This document shows positions 17,701-26,727 of a stretch of DNA of 64,000 nt, one piece after another. Source of the stretch: Rhodovulum sulfidophilum DSM 1374 (GTDB lineage: Bacteria > Pseudomonadota > Alphaproteobacteria > Rhodobacterales > Rhodobacteraceae); the NCBI RefSeq assembly GCF_001633165.1, contig NZ_CP015418.1, positions 3,906,001 to 3,970,000 on the forward strand. The letters are read 5' to 3'. The position numbers were made by a program, and so were the translations under genes. Within the stretch, counting starts at the first letter, position 1. Each line of letters starts with the position of its first letter. The notes under the pieces are model-generated. The model worked only from the letters and a program-made list of their open reading frames with translations, was not told the DNA's origin and ran no database searches.

Positions 17701-20700
17701 CCGCTGAGATCGTAGCCGACCTCGATCTGCGCCACGAAACGGGCCTCGATCCCGGCCTCGAAGATCGAGGACACTATATCGGCGGCCCAGCCGGGCATGT
17801 CCATCAGGTCGAGGAACTCGTCGACCAGGTCGATCCGCCCGCCGGTGTCGAAATTGAACAGCACCATCCGCAGCTCGACCAGGACCACGTCCTCGTAGTT
17901 GCCCAGCAGAAGGTCGATCACCGAGAACGGGTTGGTCAGCAGCGGAATCTCGATCTGCAGCGCGCCGCTGCCGAACACCCCGAACTTGCCGGAATAGCCC
18001 GAGGACGAACTGCTTCCCGAGATCGACACCTGGCTGCCGGAGGCATCGGACAGCTCGGCGTCGCCCGTTTCCAGATCGTCGGACATGGACGAGAAGTCGT
18101 AATCCCCGAACATTACGATGCCTTCGCTGTCGTTGAGATACGTGAGGAAATCGGTGACCTCTTCGCCGATTTCCGCCACGGTCCCGGCCATCTTGATGAT
18201 CGGATAGATCTCGCCGAGGATGTCGACCAAGATCGACATAGGCTCTTCGTTGAGGAACTTGAAGAACTCGGCGAGCGGCTCGACCACGTCCATGAGCGGA
18301 TCGAGGATCGGTGCGATCAGCGCGTCGTAAATCTCGCTGATGTCGACGCGGACGTTGTGGAACATCAGCGTCTCGATATTCAGACCGTCCCCGATGCTGA
18401 AAGTCGCCACGAATTCCAGCTCGGTCGCAACCGAGGGCAGGTAGGTGACGCCGTTGATCTCGATCGGCTTGCCGGTGGTCGGGTCGAGGATGTTACCCTC
18501 GATCGACAGCACGATGGCGACCTCGGCCTCGAAGGTGAACGAGATCAGGTTCGAGGTGTCGAGCTGGCTGAGATAGACCACGGTCTCGTAGGTCAGCTCT
18601 TCGCCGATCCCATCCAGCGGGGTGACGCCCGAGAAGTCGCGATAGACCCCGTCCGAGGTGATCGCGTCGCTGTCGCCCTGATCGTCCGGATCGATGATCG
18701 CAAGCCCTTGGTCGCCATAGAGATCGGCGCCCATCGTCGCGGTCAGCTTCGCCGTGCCGCCATCCTCGTCCGAAGCAGTCGAGATGATGTTGCCATCGTC
18801 GTCCAGCGTCACCGCGGTGGCGCTTACGCCCAGCACCTCGAACAGCGCCATCGAGGCCTCGAAGCTGCCAGCGTCGACGCTGAATTCCAGGGTGATCTCG
18901 TCGGTGTCGGTATCGTTCAGCAGGAAGAAGCCGTTCGAATCGTAGCCGAAGCCGATATTCACCGAATAGTAAAGCTGCATCAGGATCTGGCTGCCCTCTT
19001 CGACCTCCAGGTCGAAGCCCGGGATCCCCAGATCGAAGTCGATATCCAGATATTCCGAGAAGATCGTCGCGCCGAAATTCAGCGCCGCATAGACATAGCT
19101 GTCCTCGGTGCCGCCATCGGTGTTCAGGTAGGCCTGCAGATAGGTCTCGCCCGAGGTGCCCAGCAGATCGTTCAGCGCATCGTTGAGGAAGCCCGTGACC
19201 AGATCGACCGTGGTCGGCATGGTGCCGTCCGCGAGCGGGGTCGAGGCGTATTCCAGCGCCTCTTCCAGCACCAGCATGCGGAATTCCTCGAAGAAGGTCA
19301 CGCCGACGCCAATGGAATCGCCCACGATCGGCAAGTTGATATCCGACAGGAAGTCGTCGAACAGCGACTGGATCTGCTCGATGATCATGTCCAGCCCCTC
19401 AAGCAGCAGGACCGGGTCGTTCAGCAGCGACAGGATGTTGAGGTTTTCGAGATAGTCGCTGAGATCGGGCAGGGTGAAGTCGAGCCCGGTCAGGCCGCCG
19501 AGATTACCGTTGAAGATGTCGATCAGCCCACCGGTCGCCGCGGTGGCGTCGCTGACGGAAAGCAGCGTCGCCTGCCAGGTCAGGCCGTCGGTGTCGGGGT
19601 CGAACAGGCCGATGCTGTCGCTCATCGGCAGCGACACGTCGATGCCGATGGACACCTCGTAGCTGAACAGGTCCGAGACCGACAGCGAGGTATCCGAGAA
19701 CAGCGTGGCAAGATGCGACAGGTCGTACTGGCCTTCGTATTCGTCGCCGTCGATGTCGTTGATGCCGAGGAAGATATAGGCCGGATCGCCCGACCCGTCG
19801 GCGGCCGAGATATAGGCGTGCCCGTCGGTGACCGAGACCGAAAGCGGGCCCAGCGCCAGGGTCAGGTTCAGCCCCTCCTCGACGCCCGCGCTGAAGGACA
19901 GCTTGATGCCGCTTTCCTCGGTGTCGAGGTAGATCCGGATCGCATCGCCATCGTCGGCGACATAGAGCGTCCCTGAGGTAATGTCGCCGACGATGGCATC
20001 CCGGCTGCTTTCGAAGCCCAGCACTTCGGCGATGTTGGCGCCGCCCAGATCGGTGATTGCAAAGCCGATCCCCTCGGACAGATCCTCGCCGGTGACCGAG
20101 AACTCGATAGTGTCGTAGCTCAGCGCCGTGTCGTAGCCGGTCGCGGTCAGCGCCAGGATGCCGTCGGCGGTCACCCGCGCGGTCATCAGGCTGGATAGCG
20201 CCACGGTAGTGCCGTGGATCGCGGTGTCGGAAATCGCACCGCGGTCGATGCTGGCGGCTGCCAGCGCGGCGTTCAGGGCATCGACGAAGCCATCCTGATC
20301 GCGGCCCGCCTCGGCCTCGATCGTGACCGTCACCCGTTCGTCGCCGATCTGGACGTCGAAGGTTGCGGCGCTTTCATAATCGGTGAAACCGTCGTCCAGC
20401 GCGATTTCCTGCAGCCCGTCGTCGTTCTCGGACGAGTCGCGGGACGCGCCGAACAGCAGGTTCAGCCCGGTGTCCTCGGTCTCGCTGTTGCCGCTGTCCG
20501 ACAGGGTGATCTGGCCGGTCTCGGCATCGTAGGTGAAGCTGACGGTGCCGTCGAAGGCCGCGTCGACCGCCGCGTCGATGGCCGCGATCACCTCTTCCAG
20601 CGTCTCCAGCCCGTCGAGATCGACCTCGACCTTGGACGAGTTGCCGTCCGCGTCGAACCGGGTGATGCGCAGGTCGTTGCCGCCCGAGGGCCGCATGTTG

Positions 20701-23700
20701 ACCGCACCGGTGGTCGCGAGCGCGCCGAGTGCGGTGGAGAGTTCGGCCAGATCGGTCGGGTCCGCCAGCAGCCCGCTGAGATCGAGCCCGAAGGTGAAAT
20801 CGAGGCTTAGCAGCGGGTCGAAGACCAGCGCCCCCTCGCCCGACGCATCGACCAGCCCGGTCACGGTATCGGCCAGATCCTCGCCGACGATATCGGCCAG
20901 CGCATCGCCCAGAAGCTCGGCCAGATCGAGCTGGAACGGCAGGCTTTCGGAATAGTCGTCGAGGAACTGGAAAGACAGCGCGAAGGTCAGGGTCGAAGCA
21001 TCGCTGTCCCAACCCAGCTCGACCGTGTCCTCCCCGAACACGTCTTCCAGATAGCTGTCCAGCGTATCCAGCGCCGCATCCATGTCGTTGCGGATGTCCT
21101 GCAGCGCCTCGAGGAAATCGGCCGAGAAGCTGATCGCGTCGAGGATCGAGAAGTTCAGCAGCGGGATCTCGGCATCGAGGTACGGCAGATAATCCTCCAG
21201 CGCCTCGCCGACCACCACCAGCATGTGGGCGATGGCGGTCAGCGCGTCGAGGATGTCACCATCCTCGAGATTGCCCAGCGCCTCCAGCGCGGCCGCGGCG
21301 CTTTCGTCCTCGGAGACCACCGCGATCTCGGTGGTTCCGTCCAGATCGAACAGGTCGGTGACGGTCACGCCGATGCCGTCGATCACGCCCTCGTTCAGCC
21401 CCGCGACATCGCCCACCGACAGGGTGATGTCACCCAGATAGGCCACGAATTCCGCCAGTGTGCCGTCACCGCCGTAGTCGAACGCATCGGCTGTCTGCAG
21501 ATCGGCCGAATCCGCGACCTCGGACCCGTCGGAGGCCAGCGCCCGGCCTTCGCCATCGGTCAGCAGCCCGCCGGAAAGCTCCAGCAGGCCGATCAGAGAG
21601 TCGATGCCCTCGGCCTCGGTCACCACGGTCTCGCCGTCCACGACGTCGTAGACGTCGGTCACCGCGTTGTAGAGGTTGTGCATGGTGATGCGGTTGCTGG
21701 CCAGACCGTCGCTGTCGGTCCCCACGAGCGTCACCAGCATCTGCACGTCGAAGGCGACGAAATTGGCCGAGGGATCCGAGGTCCCGACCGTAAAGGCCGC
21801 GATTCCCAGATCCGCCGAGCCGGTGATGTCGGTGGCCGTCGCAGAGGCCGAGGCGGTCAGGGTCACGTCCTCGATGAAGGCATAGTCCAGCAACGCATCG
21901 AACAGGTCTTCGCCAAGGTCCGAGGCGCCCTGCAGCGCGTTCGAGGCGATGTCGATCAGGCTGCTGCCAAGCCCCGCCAGGTCGATCCCGATCGAAGAGG
22001 TCAGCGCCGCGGTCAGTTCGCCCGCCAGATCGGCGGAAAGGGTGACGTCGCCCAGGAAGCTCAGCCCCACATCTTCGGCCGAGAACAACACCCCGTCATC
22101 GGCTTCGATCACCAGCGTGGAGGTGGCCTCGGGCAGAACGAAGACCAGCGCGCCGTCCTCGGTCAGTTCAAGCGCCGCGCCTTCCCAGGCCTGGGACAGT
22201 TCCGAATTCACCCAGTCAAGCAGCCCGTCGATGGTGGTGGCGCGCAGGGTGTCGCCGTCTTCCACGGTGATCTGGATGCTGCGCGTCTCGTCGGCGTCGA
22301 GGGTGAAGCTCAGCCCGGTGCCGCCGACCAGATCGCCATTCTCGTCGTAGCCGCCATCGCTGCCCACGGTGACGCCGACACCCTCGGCATCCAGCGCCGC
22401 GTTGAAATCCTCGACGAAGGACGCAAGATCGTCCCAGCCGGTGTCCGAGGTGACGTCCACCTTCCGCTCGACCCCGTCGACGGTAAAGGTGAAGCGCATC
22501 GAGGTGACGCCCGCCAGATCGTCGATATCCAGCGTGTCCAGCGTCACCGTGTCGGTGCCGGTCGAGAACCCGAGGAAGTATTCGCTGACCGTCTCGCTGT
22601 CGTCGTCGGGATAGAGCGTGCCGTCGGCACTGTATTCGAGCGCGCCCAGATCGCCCGAGGCGAAGCCCAGATCGATCAGCGAGAAATCGTCGTCCTCGCT
22701 GTCGTCGTCGGCCCGGGTCGCCCCGGTCACCGCCAGCGAGTTGCGGTAGGTCTCGCCGTCGTCTTCCTGCTCGTCCGAGGCAATCCTCAGCCCGCCGGTG
22801 GCGGTAACGCCGACCGACAGCCCATAGGGGGAAACCGCCGCCTGCAGCAGGGTGGCCAGCGCCGCCAGCCGCTCGGCCACGCTCAGCGAGGTGTCGAGAA
22901 CGTCGCTGCCTTCCAGATTCACCTCGATCCCGGTCACGGCGGTACCCGCATCGGTGACGGTCAGAGTGATCGAGCTGTACTCGGACAGCGCGTCGAGATC
23001 GCTTGCGGTCAGCGCCGAGCCGGTCAGGCCGGCGATGGCCGCGCCAAGGGTCTGGCCGCTGACATTCTCCGAGAAGCCAAGGGATTCGGTGTCGATGCTG
23101 AAGGTGTCGGCGATATTGGTGAAGACCGAGGCCAAGCTGTCGAGCACATCCGAGATCTGCAGATCGCTCAGCGGGATCTCGAAATCGAACACGCTGTTTT
23201 TCAGCAGGCCCGCGATGTTGGCACCGGCCTCGCCAAGGAAGTCGATGATGTCCTCGGCATCCAGCGAGAACAGCGCCTCGAGGGTGGCGGTCAGGGTTTC
23301 CAGCGCCTCCGTGCCAAGGCTCGCATCGTCGAAATCGACCGACAGATCGACCGAGGCATTGTCGGCGAAGACGGTGGCCGGATCCTCGCCGGAAGCGGTA
23401 TCCAGCACCGAGGACAGGGTCAGCACGCCGCTGTAGCTTTCCGAGGACTCGCCCATGTCGAGGGTGCCGGTGAAGTCCAGCTGGAACAGGTCGTAGGACG
23501 TGTTCGCCTCGATTTCGGTGAAGCCGCTGCCGCCCACCTCCTGGATCAACCCCGAGATGCCCAGATCGGCCTCGTCGCCGAAAAAGTCGAAATCGCCCGA
23601 GCCGAAATCGATGACCCCGCCCAGATCCAGCGTATCCGCCCCGGTGACGACCACCGAGAAGAGCGCGGTGGTGAACGACTCGACGGTCAGGCCCACCAGA

Positions 23701-24656
23701 CCAAGGGTGGCTGTCGCGTCGTCGCCGGTGTCGATCTCGCCGCCAACCGAAACCAGCGGGTCGAAGCTGAAATTGTCGATATGCAGCTCGAGGCTGTCCA
23801 GCGCGCCTCCCGACAGCTCGGCCTCGACCGAGATCTGGAACGAGATCGACCCGCCGAGGGGATCCGTCGAGGACAGGTCGAAGGGCAGTTCCAGCCCGGG
23901 CAGCAGATCGGCGATCGCGCTGTCGAAATCTGCGGCCAGGCCGTCGGTGTCCAGCGCCACCTCGACCGAGACCGCCCCGTCGGCATTGTCGGTGAACGAG
24001 ACCAGCGTCTCGCCGTCAACGACGATGTCGCTCAGCGACAGGGACAGCGTGTCTGTCAGGCCCATCGCATCCGCGACCTGATCCAGCACGTCGGACAGCG
24101 CCGCGGCCATGTCGTCGCCCGACACGCCCTCGGCATCCAGCAGATCCTCGAGATCGTCGAAGATCGTGCCGTCGGTGAAGTTCTCGACGGTGAAGACCTC
24201 GGCGATCTCGGATGCCGAGAGGTTGCCCGAGAAGCTGATCGACGTATCGTCTCCGAGGCTGTCATTCGCGGCATCGGCTAGATCCGAGGCGAAATCGCCG
24301 TCGATCAGCCCCGAGATCCCGCCGGTGATGCTGGCGCGCAGTTCGGAAATCGCACTGCGGATCCGGTCCACGGTCTCGCTGACCGCGGTCAGGTCGTCGC
24401 CGCTGTCGCCCAGCACAGAGCCCAGAACGTCGAAGGCCGCCCCGGCCGAGGCGTCGAACTGGTCGAGGATGGCGTCGGCATTGTCGGCCTGCTGGTCGGC
24501 GATCTGCGCAAGCCCCGACAGGATCGAGGTCAGATCGGCGCCGCCGGACAGATCGATGTCGAGATTGGCATCGAGCATGACCCTCGGCTCGAGAGGAACC
24601 GCCCGCCGGTCGATCGGCAGGGCTTCGGCCTGCTGGAGCGCCTTCTGCTGTCCCAT
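11703..24656 (-). CDS. Giant LEPR-XLL / RTX-type repeat protein, predicted secreted adhesin
   Basis: 4317 residues, very acidic (Asp-rich). There is no Sec signal peptide; the N-terminus carries the LEPR-XLL sorting-like motif (PLEPRVMLDANLDIDLSGG, residues ~20-38). Residues ~40-2350 are beta-rich with recurring SGNLSASEIAEVF-like, ATFDVQIGDERVTVTI-like and DLSGLL-like segments. RTX-like glycine/aspartate repeats begin near 2400 and the clearest nonapeptides (GGSGSDMIYG, GDDILQGGLGDD) sit near 2760-2800. Residues ~3300-3650 are six near-identical 56-residue repeats. Last ~80 residues are amphipathic and end in small residues (ATGSAIAA), like a type I C-terminal secretion signal. GAGGGA precedes the ATG. 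Likely a Ca2+-binding surface protein or adhesin exported by the flanking genes. Confidence 0.85.
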   Translation of the reverse strand: MGQQKALQQAEALPIDRRAVPLEPRVMLDANLDIDLSGGADLTSILSGLAQIADQQADNADAILDQFDASAGAAFDVLGSVLGDSGDDLTAVSETVDRIRSAISELRASITGGISGLIDGDFASDLADAANDSLGDDTSISFSGNLSASEIAEVFTVENFTDGTIFDDLEDLLDAEGVSGDDMAAALSDVLDQVADAMGLTDTLSLSLSDIVVDGETLVSFTDNADGAVSVEVALDTDGLAADFDSAIADLLPGLELPFDLSSTDPLGGSISFQISVEAELSGGALDSLELHIDNFSFDPLVSVGGEIDTGDDATATLGLVGLTVESFTTALFSVVVTGADTLDLGGVIDFGSGDFDFFGDEADLGISGLIQEVGGSGFTEIEANTSYDLFQLDFTGTLDMGESSESYSGVLTLSSVLDTASGEDPATVFADNASVDLSVDFDDASLGTEALETLTATLEALFSLDAEDIIDFLGEAGANIAGLLKNSVFDFEIPLSDLQISDVLDSLASVFTNIADTFSIDTESLGFSENVSGQTLGAAIAGLTGSALTASDLDALSEYSSITLTVTDAGTAVTGIEVNLEGSDVLDTSLSVAERLAALATLLQAAVSPYGLSVGVTATGGLRIASDEQEDDGETYRNSLAVTGATRADDDSEDDDFSLIDLGFASGDLGALEYSADGTLYPDDDSETVSEYFLGFSTGTDTVTLDTLDIDDLAGVTSMRFTFTVDGVERKVDVTSDTGWDDLASFVEDFNAALDAEGVGVTVGSDGGYDENGDLVGGTGLSFTLDADETRSIQITVEDGDTLRATTIDGLLDWVNSELSQAWEGAALELTEDGALVFVLPEATSTLVIEADDGVLFSAEDVGLSFLGDVTLSADLAGELTAALTSSIGIDLAGLGSSLIDIASNALQGASDLGEDLFDALLDYAFIEDVTLTASASATATDITGSADLGIAAFTVGTSDPSANFVAFDVQMLVTLVGTDSDGLASNRITMHNLYNAVTDVYDVVDGETVVTEAEGIDSLIGLLELSGGLLTDGEGRALASDGSEVADSADLQTADAFDYGGDGTLAEFVAYLGDITLSVGDVAGLNEGVIDGIGVTVTDLFDLDGTTEIAVVSEDESAAAALEALGNLEDGDILDALTAIAHMLVVVGEALEDYLPYLDAEIPLLNFSILDAISFSADFLEALQDIRNDMDAALDTLDSYLEDVFGEDTVELGWDSDASTLTFALSFQFLDDYSESLPFQLDLAELLGDALADIVGEDLADTVTGLVDASGEGALVFDPLLSLDFTFGLDLSGLLADPTDLAELSTALGALATTGAVNMRPSGGNDLRITRFDADGNSSKVEVDLDGLETLEEVIAAIDAAVDAAFDGTVSFTYDAETGQITLSDSGNSETEDTGLNLLFGASRDSSENDDGLQEIALDDGFTDYESAATFDVQIGDERVTVTIEAEAGRDQDGFVDALNAALAAASIDRGAISDTAIHGTTVALSSLMTARVTADGILALTATGYDTALSYDTIEFSVTGEDLSEGIGFAITDLGGANIAEVLGFESSRDAIVGDITSGTLYVADDGDAIRIYLDTEESGIKLSFSAGVEEGLNLTLALGPLSVSVTDGHAYISAADGSGDPAYIFLGINDIDGDEYEGQYDLSHLATLFSDTSLSVSDLFSYEVSIGIDVSLPMSDSIGLFDPDTDGLTWQATLLSVSDATAATGGLIDIFNGNLGGLTGLDFTLPDLSDYLENLNILSLLNDPVLLLEGLDMIIEQIQSLFDDFLSDINLPIVGDSIGVGVTFFEEFRMLVLEEALEYASTPLADGTMPTTVDLVTGFLNDALNDLLGTSGETYLQAYLNTDGGTEDSYVYAALNFGATIFSEYLDIDFDLGIPGFDLEVEEGSQILMQLYYSVNIGFGYDSNGFFLLNDTDTDEITLEFSVDAGSFEASMALFEVLGVSATAVTLDDDGNIISTASDEDGGTAKLTATMGADLYGDQGLAIIDPDDQGDSDAITSDGVYRDFSGVTPLDGIGEELTYETVVYLSQLDTSNLISFTFEAEVAIVLSIEGNILDPTTGKPIEINGVTYLPSVATELEFVATFSIGDGLNIETLMFHNVRVDISEIYDALIAPILDPLMDVVEPLAEFFKFLNEEPMSILVDILGEIYPIIKMAGTVAEIGEEVTDFLTYLNDSEGIVMFGDYDFSSMSDDLETGDAELSDASGSQVSISGSSSSSGYSGKFGVFGSGALQIEIPLLTNPFSVIDLLLGNYEDVVLVELRMVLFNFDTGGRIDLVDEFLDLMDMPGWAADIVSSIFEAGIEARFVAQIEVGYDLSGIVNFVNTLDPERLLDGIFLSTELVDVYVGLDASLSSPFAGLSVAGYAGVTLYFNDPNHDGKLRLTEMIAIVEAAYEEISDGDILEALGYIFYGEASFGFELSVWVGIDLLLTKLSWDIELFKDDGSVDFGGNPVSGEVAGDMDGSGTVVLNIGSNAGASNSAIQEDGDDTLVITGPNSPIQVTYTQGGKKVTGEIDQDANALVIPAGSGDNEIDLSGITNDVITITYTGAGEDTITLPNQGLHVVFAGDGDDTITVDGEATGTYIIFGEAGSDTVEIDGGNVVYIGSDDYGLRDLFIEAFSSGDVTATEVLSLLGLNADGTVDTNSDKANYDGLTLSGLLENYTGLTQTNADKSADTITLGSGNAIVLTGGGDDVILIDLTNDGEVRIYSGAGDDIINAGGSSVYVEGGAGSDMIVVDGDETTVWGWGAQAGESGLDGDDAIDTLALRDGMDVITGGSGSDMIYGQNGDDILQGGLGDDMLSGGLGDDLVSGGTLTLVTSGGTVIDLTTFDVDTNFTTNMILGSVDAADGEDTILGGKGSDIMMGGGGADSIEGGTGKDILIGDFAEIKLSPNLAAGAITSTYVNSRNAGQDALYGGTGDDILIAGGAGEGEAETLTDTEGSNILIGDFAVLEGSIILDAVTKITTLASEMGGDDILTAGNGTDILIGGEGSDVITAGLGADIVLGDLGIIDFSEGTIRGDSTAADGNDTITVGNDDGTSSVDDLKDIVIGSLGDDTVAAGDGGLVMLGDGGTITTDPTALNALRTYVPLGSDPSDDDVAADLKARNLISALAASVVSTPNEDDGDDTVTVAGGETIAVLGGGSDVAELADGVNYVLGDDGTITIEANADYTGRRVELTSAAAAAAANDDQINTGSGSDVIVGGEGSDEIRAGVGNNAILGDNGTLSRDDTGDTLSLTLKSAYLRTDGDDLVVTGSGDDAAVLGGGDDTAELGDGDNIAMGDSGTATWIGDEIELESANPNYGGDDSITTGSGDDAILAGSGNDTVDAGNGGNAVIGDNGHLQIDEAGIELTSTDPSLGGNDKITTGSGNDAVLAGSGNDTVDAGNGGNAVIGDNGHLQIDEAGIELTSTDPSLGGNDKITTGSGNDAVLAGVGSDTVDAGNGSNAVIGDNGHLKIDEAGIELTSADPSLGGDDKITTGSGNDAVLAGVGSDTVDAGNGSNAVIGDNGHLQIDEAGIELTSADPSVGGNDKITTGSGNDAVLAGVGSDTVDAGNGSNAVIGDNGHLQIDEAGIELTSADPGLGGGDKITTGSGNDAVLAGVGSDTVDAGSGGNAVIGDNGHLQIDEDGIELTSADPSLGGDDKITTGSGNDVVLAGLGSDTVSAGDGENFVLGDNGWISLVDENVVETSDESLGGDDVITTGKDNDVVIGGTGSDTIALGDGDNRALGDSGYYRSQGELVSAHLDSDGADKVTSGTGNDFVVIGGDADTAALGDGDNRAIGDSGRIVWSATEIGTMETTDTDTGAGDRIVTGSGSDAILGGDGGDTIDAGDGDNAVIGDQGRIELDAGADQVVARRVVTKDVAQGGGDVLTTGKGDDVVLAGAGGDTVSTGAGEDAVLGDNGEYVSSHMTGTGSLTAAVLDFGGDDVIYTGAGADIVMGSQGNDRIEVGEGEDVALGDDGTVTFINRTDVQTLVLTNIELGGDDIISASNQSGDSIFFGQAGADTVIGGSDDDIIIGDLVEITFTDASAAMAGQSAVDRVDYMIGVRPDLGFDDHLSGVDGNDFIIGGFGDDEIHGGDGQDFLIGDTIIYQRSYTEMADGTLFEVILLDTNFAYRTGGYDTIYGEAGSDVMIGNLGPDLFYGDTEEDVIFSDGYAGEYHGRWSSLGFEGDTAFRTLWKSNFAGPGAIDVVSRAQQDDSIGSPLDLVLEEMDVANEDRGLLAGGEFISEGAGIDTSFFAGRLLDFLETDEVVGTLATLVTLGADQAVLAQALEAAIAENFGDIWDLDAPELELVIKKMISFLLSEVQAEDAATGSAIAA
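13715..14757 (-). repeat. Tandem 168-bp repeats (about six copies) inside the giant gene
   Basis: The block GCCGTTGTCGCCGATCACCG recurs at about 13800, 13968, 14136, 14304, 14472 and 14640, a strict period of 168 bp (56 residues) with only scattered substitutions. The coded unit reads GSGNDAVLAGVGSDTVDAG, then GNAVIGDNGHLQIDEAGIEL, then TSADPSLGG. Degenerate copies continue on both sides. High nucleotide identity implies recent expansion or gene conversion, so copy number may vary between strains and assemblies. Confidence 0.88.
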
Positions 24657-24719
24657 CGTCAGTCCCTCACTCGTTCCGCGTACTCAGGTCGCGAGCGGCC
24701 GGGATGGCCGCGCCGCCGT

Positions 24720-25811
24720 TCAGAAGGTCGTCGACAGCGAGACCGAGACGTACTGGATGTCGTCCCCCTCGCGTTCGGCAATAGGCTTGGCCAGAGAGGT
24801 ATTGACGCGCCCAATCCGGGTTTCGAAGGTCATCGACAGCCCGACCGACTGCCTCCAATAGAGGTCGTCGTCGATATCGGCGCCGTCGAGCCCGGGCAGG
24901 TGCCACAGCGTTCCGATGTCGTAGAAGGCACCGAGCCACAGGTTGTCGCGCGGCGTCGGCACGAACAGCTCGGCCGAGGCGGCCAAATAACGGGTGCCGC
25001 CCAGCGCGTCGTCGGTGTCCATGTCGCGCGGACCGATACCGTCGAAGGTGAAGCCCCGCAGCATGCCGCCGCCCATGGTCGCGCGGTCGAGCAGGGTCAC
25101 GTAATCGCCGTCGTTCGACGAAACCAAGCCGCCGTCGAAGCCGAGGTTCAGGATCGTGCCGCGGCCCATCGGCAGGAACGTTTCGGCATTGACGCTGACT
25201 TGGCTGAAGTCGCGCCCCGACCCGAACCCGGCCCGGCGCAGGTCGATCCGCGCCTCTGTCCCCAGCGCCAAGCTCGCCCCCTTCTGGCGGTTGCTCCAGG
25301 TCAACCCCAGATCGATGCCCGAGGCGTGACTGTCGCCCAGATCTTTCAGGATCAGCGGCGAGACGTCGTCGTCGCTTTCCTCCAGATCGTCGTGCTGGGC
25401 GAAGATCCCGACGCTGTAGCGGGCCCGCTCGGTCAGCCCGGCGTCCAGCGATAGAGCGGCGGTGTAGGTCTCGCGCCGGTAGGACTGGAAGTCCCAGTCG
25501 CGGGAATAGCCTTCGATGCCGAAGGTCAGCACCGTGTCGCGCCCCAGGCCGGTATCGCCAAACTCCCAGTCGCGGGTCAGCGCGAGGCTGGTGCCGTGGC
25601 CTTCCGACCCGCCCCGGTAGCCCAGCCGCAGATCAACCCCGCTGGACAGGATGTCGGTGAAGCCCAGATCGACCTGGGCGGTGGCGCCGTAGACGGTGGA
25701 ATAGCTGACCCCGGTGACCAGCCGGTCGGCACCGGCGGCCCCGGGCAGCAGGCCGACGGCCAGCGCCATCGCGGAAAGCGGCGCCAAGCGGCGCGGGGCG
25801 TCAGTTGTCAT
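24720..25811 (-). CDS. Omp85/BamA-type outer-membrane beta-barrel without POTRA domains
   Basis: 363 residues from ATG at 25809-25811, preceded by AAGGGA; an ATG at 25829 is an alternative. Signal peptide visible (ALAVGLLPGAAGA). The C-terminal barrel shows the bacterial surface antigen (D15) signature: MGGGMLRGFTFDGIGPRDMD, with LRGF equivalent to the (V/I)RGF lid-lock motif, then ALGGTRYLAASAELFVPTP and GAFYDIGTLW, ending in a beta-strand with terminal Phe (SVSLSTTF). With ~360 residues there is no room for POTRA domains, so it is a short Omp85 such as those found beside two-partner or patatin systems. Probably inserts or anchors the giant protein at the outer membrane. Located between the adaptor and the giant gene. 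Confidence 0.8.
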   Translation of the reverse strand: MTTDAPRRLAPLSAMALAVGLLPGAAGADRLVTGVSYSTVYGATAQVDLGFTDILSSGVDLRLGYRGGSEGHGTSLALTRDWEFGDTGLGRDTVLTFGIEGYSRDWDFQSYRRETYTAALSLDAGLTERARYSVGIFAQHDDLEESDDDVSPLILKDLGDSHASGIDLGLTWSNRQKGASLALGTEARIDLRRAGFGSGRDFSQVSVNAETFLPMGRGTILNLGFDGGLVSSNDGDYVTLLDRATMGGGMLRGFTFDGIGPRDMDTDDALGGTRYLAASAELFVPTPRDNLWLGAFYDIGTLWHLPGLDGADIDDDLYWRQSVGLSMTFETRIGRVNTSLAKPIAEREGDDIQYVSVSLSTTF

Positions 25812-26727
25812 ATCGGGTCCCTTCGTCATTCTGGGGTCCGCTGCCCGGCAGCGCGGAGCCCGCCTCGGGCAGCCCCGCGATCAGGCATTTGCTGCCCGGC
25901 AGCACCTCGGGCGCATCGAGGGTGAAGAAGACCGAGATCGTGCCCGACGCCAGATCCGCCAGCTGGGCGGCATAGTCGAAACGGACTGGCAGCGGATGCG
26001 CGACATCGTCGTTGACGACGATGTCGTGCCGCGCGGCGGCAACGAAATCGGGCAGCGCCGAGGACGGCACGAAGGCCTCGACCCGGAGCGGCTGATTGAC
26101 ATAGATCGTGGCCAGCGGCCCGGCCGAGGTGCCCTCGCCCGGGTCGATCAGGTCTTCGCCGATCATGCCCGCCACCGGCGCCGCGATCAGAGTGTTCTCG
26201 ACCGCGATCCGGGTCTTGGCCAGATCCAGCGCGGCCATTTCCAGCGCCGCCTTCTGGCGTTCTACATCGGCTGCGGCCAGCGCCAGCTCCAGCGCCGCGT
26301 CGTCGTGATCGGCGGGGCTGACGGCGCCGCGGGCCAAGCCGCGGGCCAGACGCTCTTCTTTGCGGGCCAGACCGTCGCGGCGCAGGATCGAGGCCCTCAG
26401 GGCGCTGTCGTCCGAGGCGCGCGCCTCGCCCAGCGCAAGCTCGGCCCGGGCCATCGCCGCGTCGAGCTCGACCAACGGATCGCCTGCCGCCACCTGCTGC
26501 CCGGGACGAACCAGCACGCGCGCGGCGACGCCGGTGATGGCCGAGGTCACCTCGACCACCCGCAGCGGCTTGATCGTGCAGTTGAACTGTCCCGGCCGCA
26601 GCAGCGGAATCGCGCCCGCTACCGAGCGGGCGCGCAGGGCGAAGTCTTCCGGGCTGGTCTGCGCCGAAACAGCCGCGGGCAGGACCGCGACCGCAACGGC
26701 AAGAATCAGACCGCACCCGCCCATCAC
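25801..26727 (-). CDS. Periplasmic adaptor (RND/HlyD-type membrane fusion) protein
   Basis: 308 residues with cleavable signal peptide (GLILAVAVAVLPAAVSAQ). Typical adaptor order: first lipoyl half (VVEVTSAITGVAARVLVRPG then QQVAAGDPLVELDAA), helical hairpin (residues ~95-165, RARASDDSAL to EMAALDLAKTR), second lipoyl half (NTLIAAPVAGMIGEDLIDPG), then beta-barrel (IYVNQPLRVEAFVPSSALP). No N-terminal transmembrane anchor apart from the signal, so it is RND-like. ATGA overlap with the tolC-like gene upstream, so it is expected to work with that channel. Confidence 0.82.
   Translation of the reverse strand: MMGGCGLILAVAVAVLPAAVSAQTSPEDFALRARSVAGAIPLLRPGQFNCTIKPLRVVEVTSAITGVAARVLVRPGQQVAAGDPLVELDAAMARAELALGEARASDDSALRASILRRDGLARKEERLARGLARGAVSPADHDDAALELALAAADVERQKAALEMAALDLAKTRIAVENTLIAAPVAGMIGEDLIDPGEGTSAGPLATIYVNQPLRVEAFVPSSALPDFVAAARHDIVVNDDVAHPLPVRFDYAAQLADLASGTISVFFTLDAPEVLPGSKCLIAGLPEAGSALPGSGPQNDEGTRYDN

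Noticed and set aside
11700..24281. Very long open frames on the plus strand opposite the giant gene (e.g. 14637-19976 and 21225-24281)
   Set aside because: They are antisense shadows of Asp/Gly-rich coding sequence at high GC. Their products are low-complexity and have no ribosome sites, while the minus-strand frame has clear motifs.
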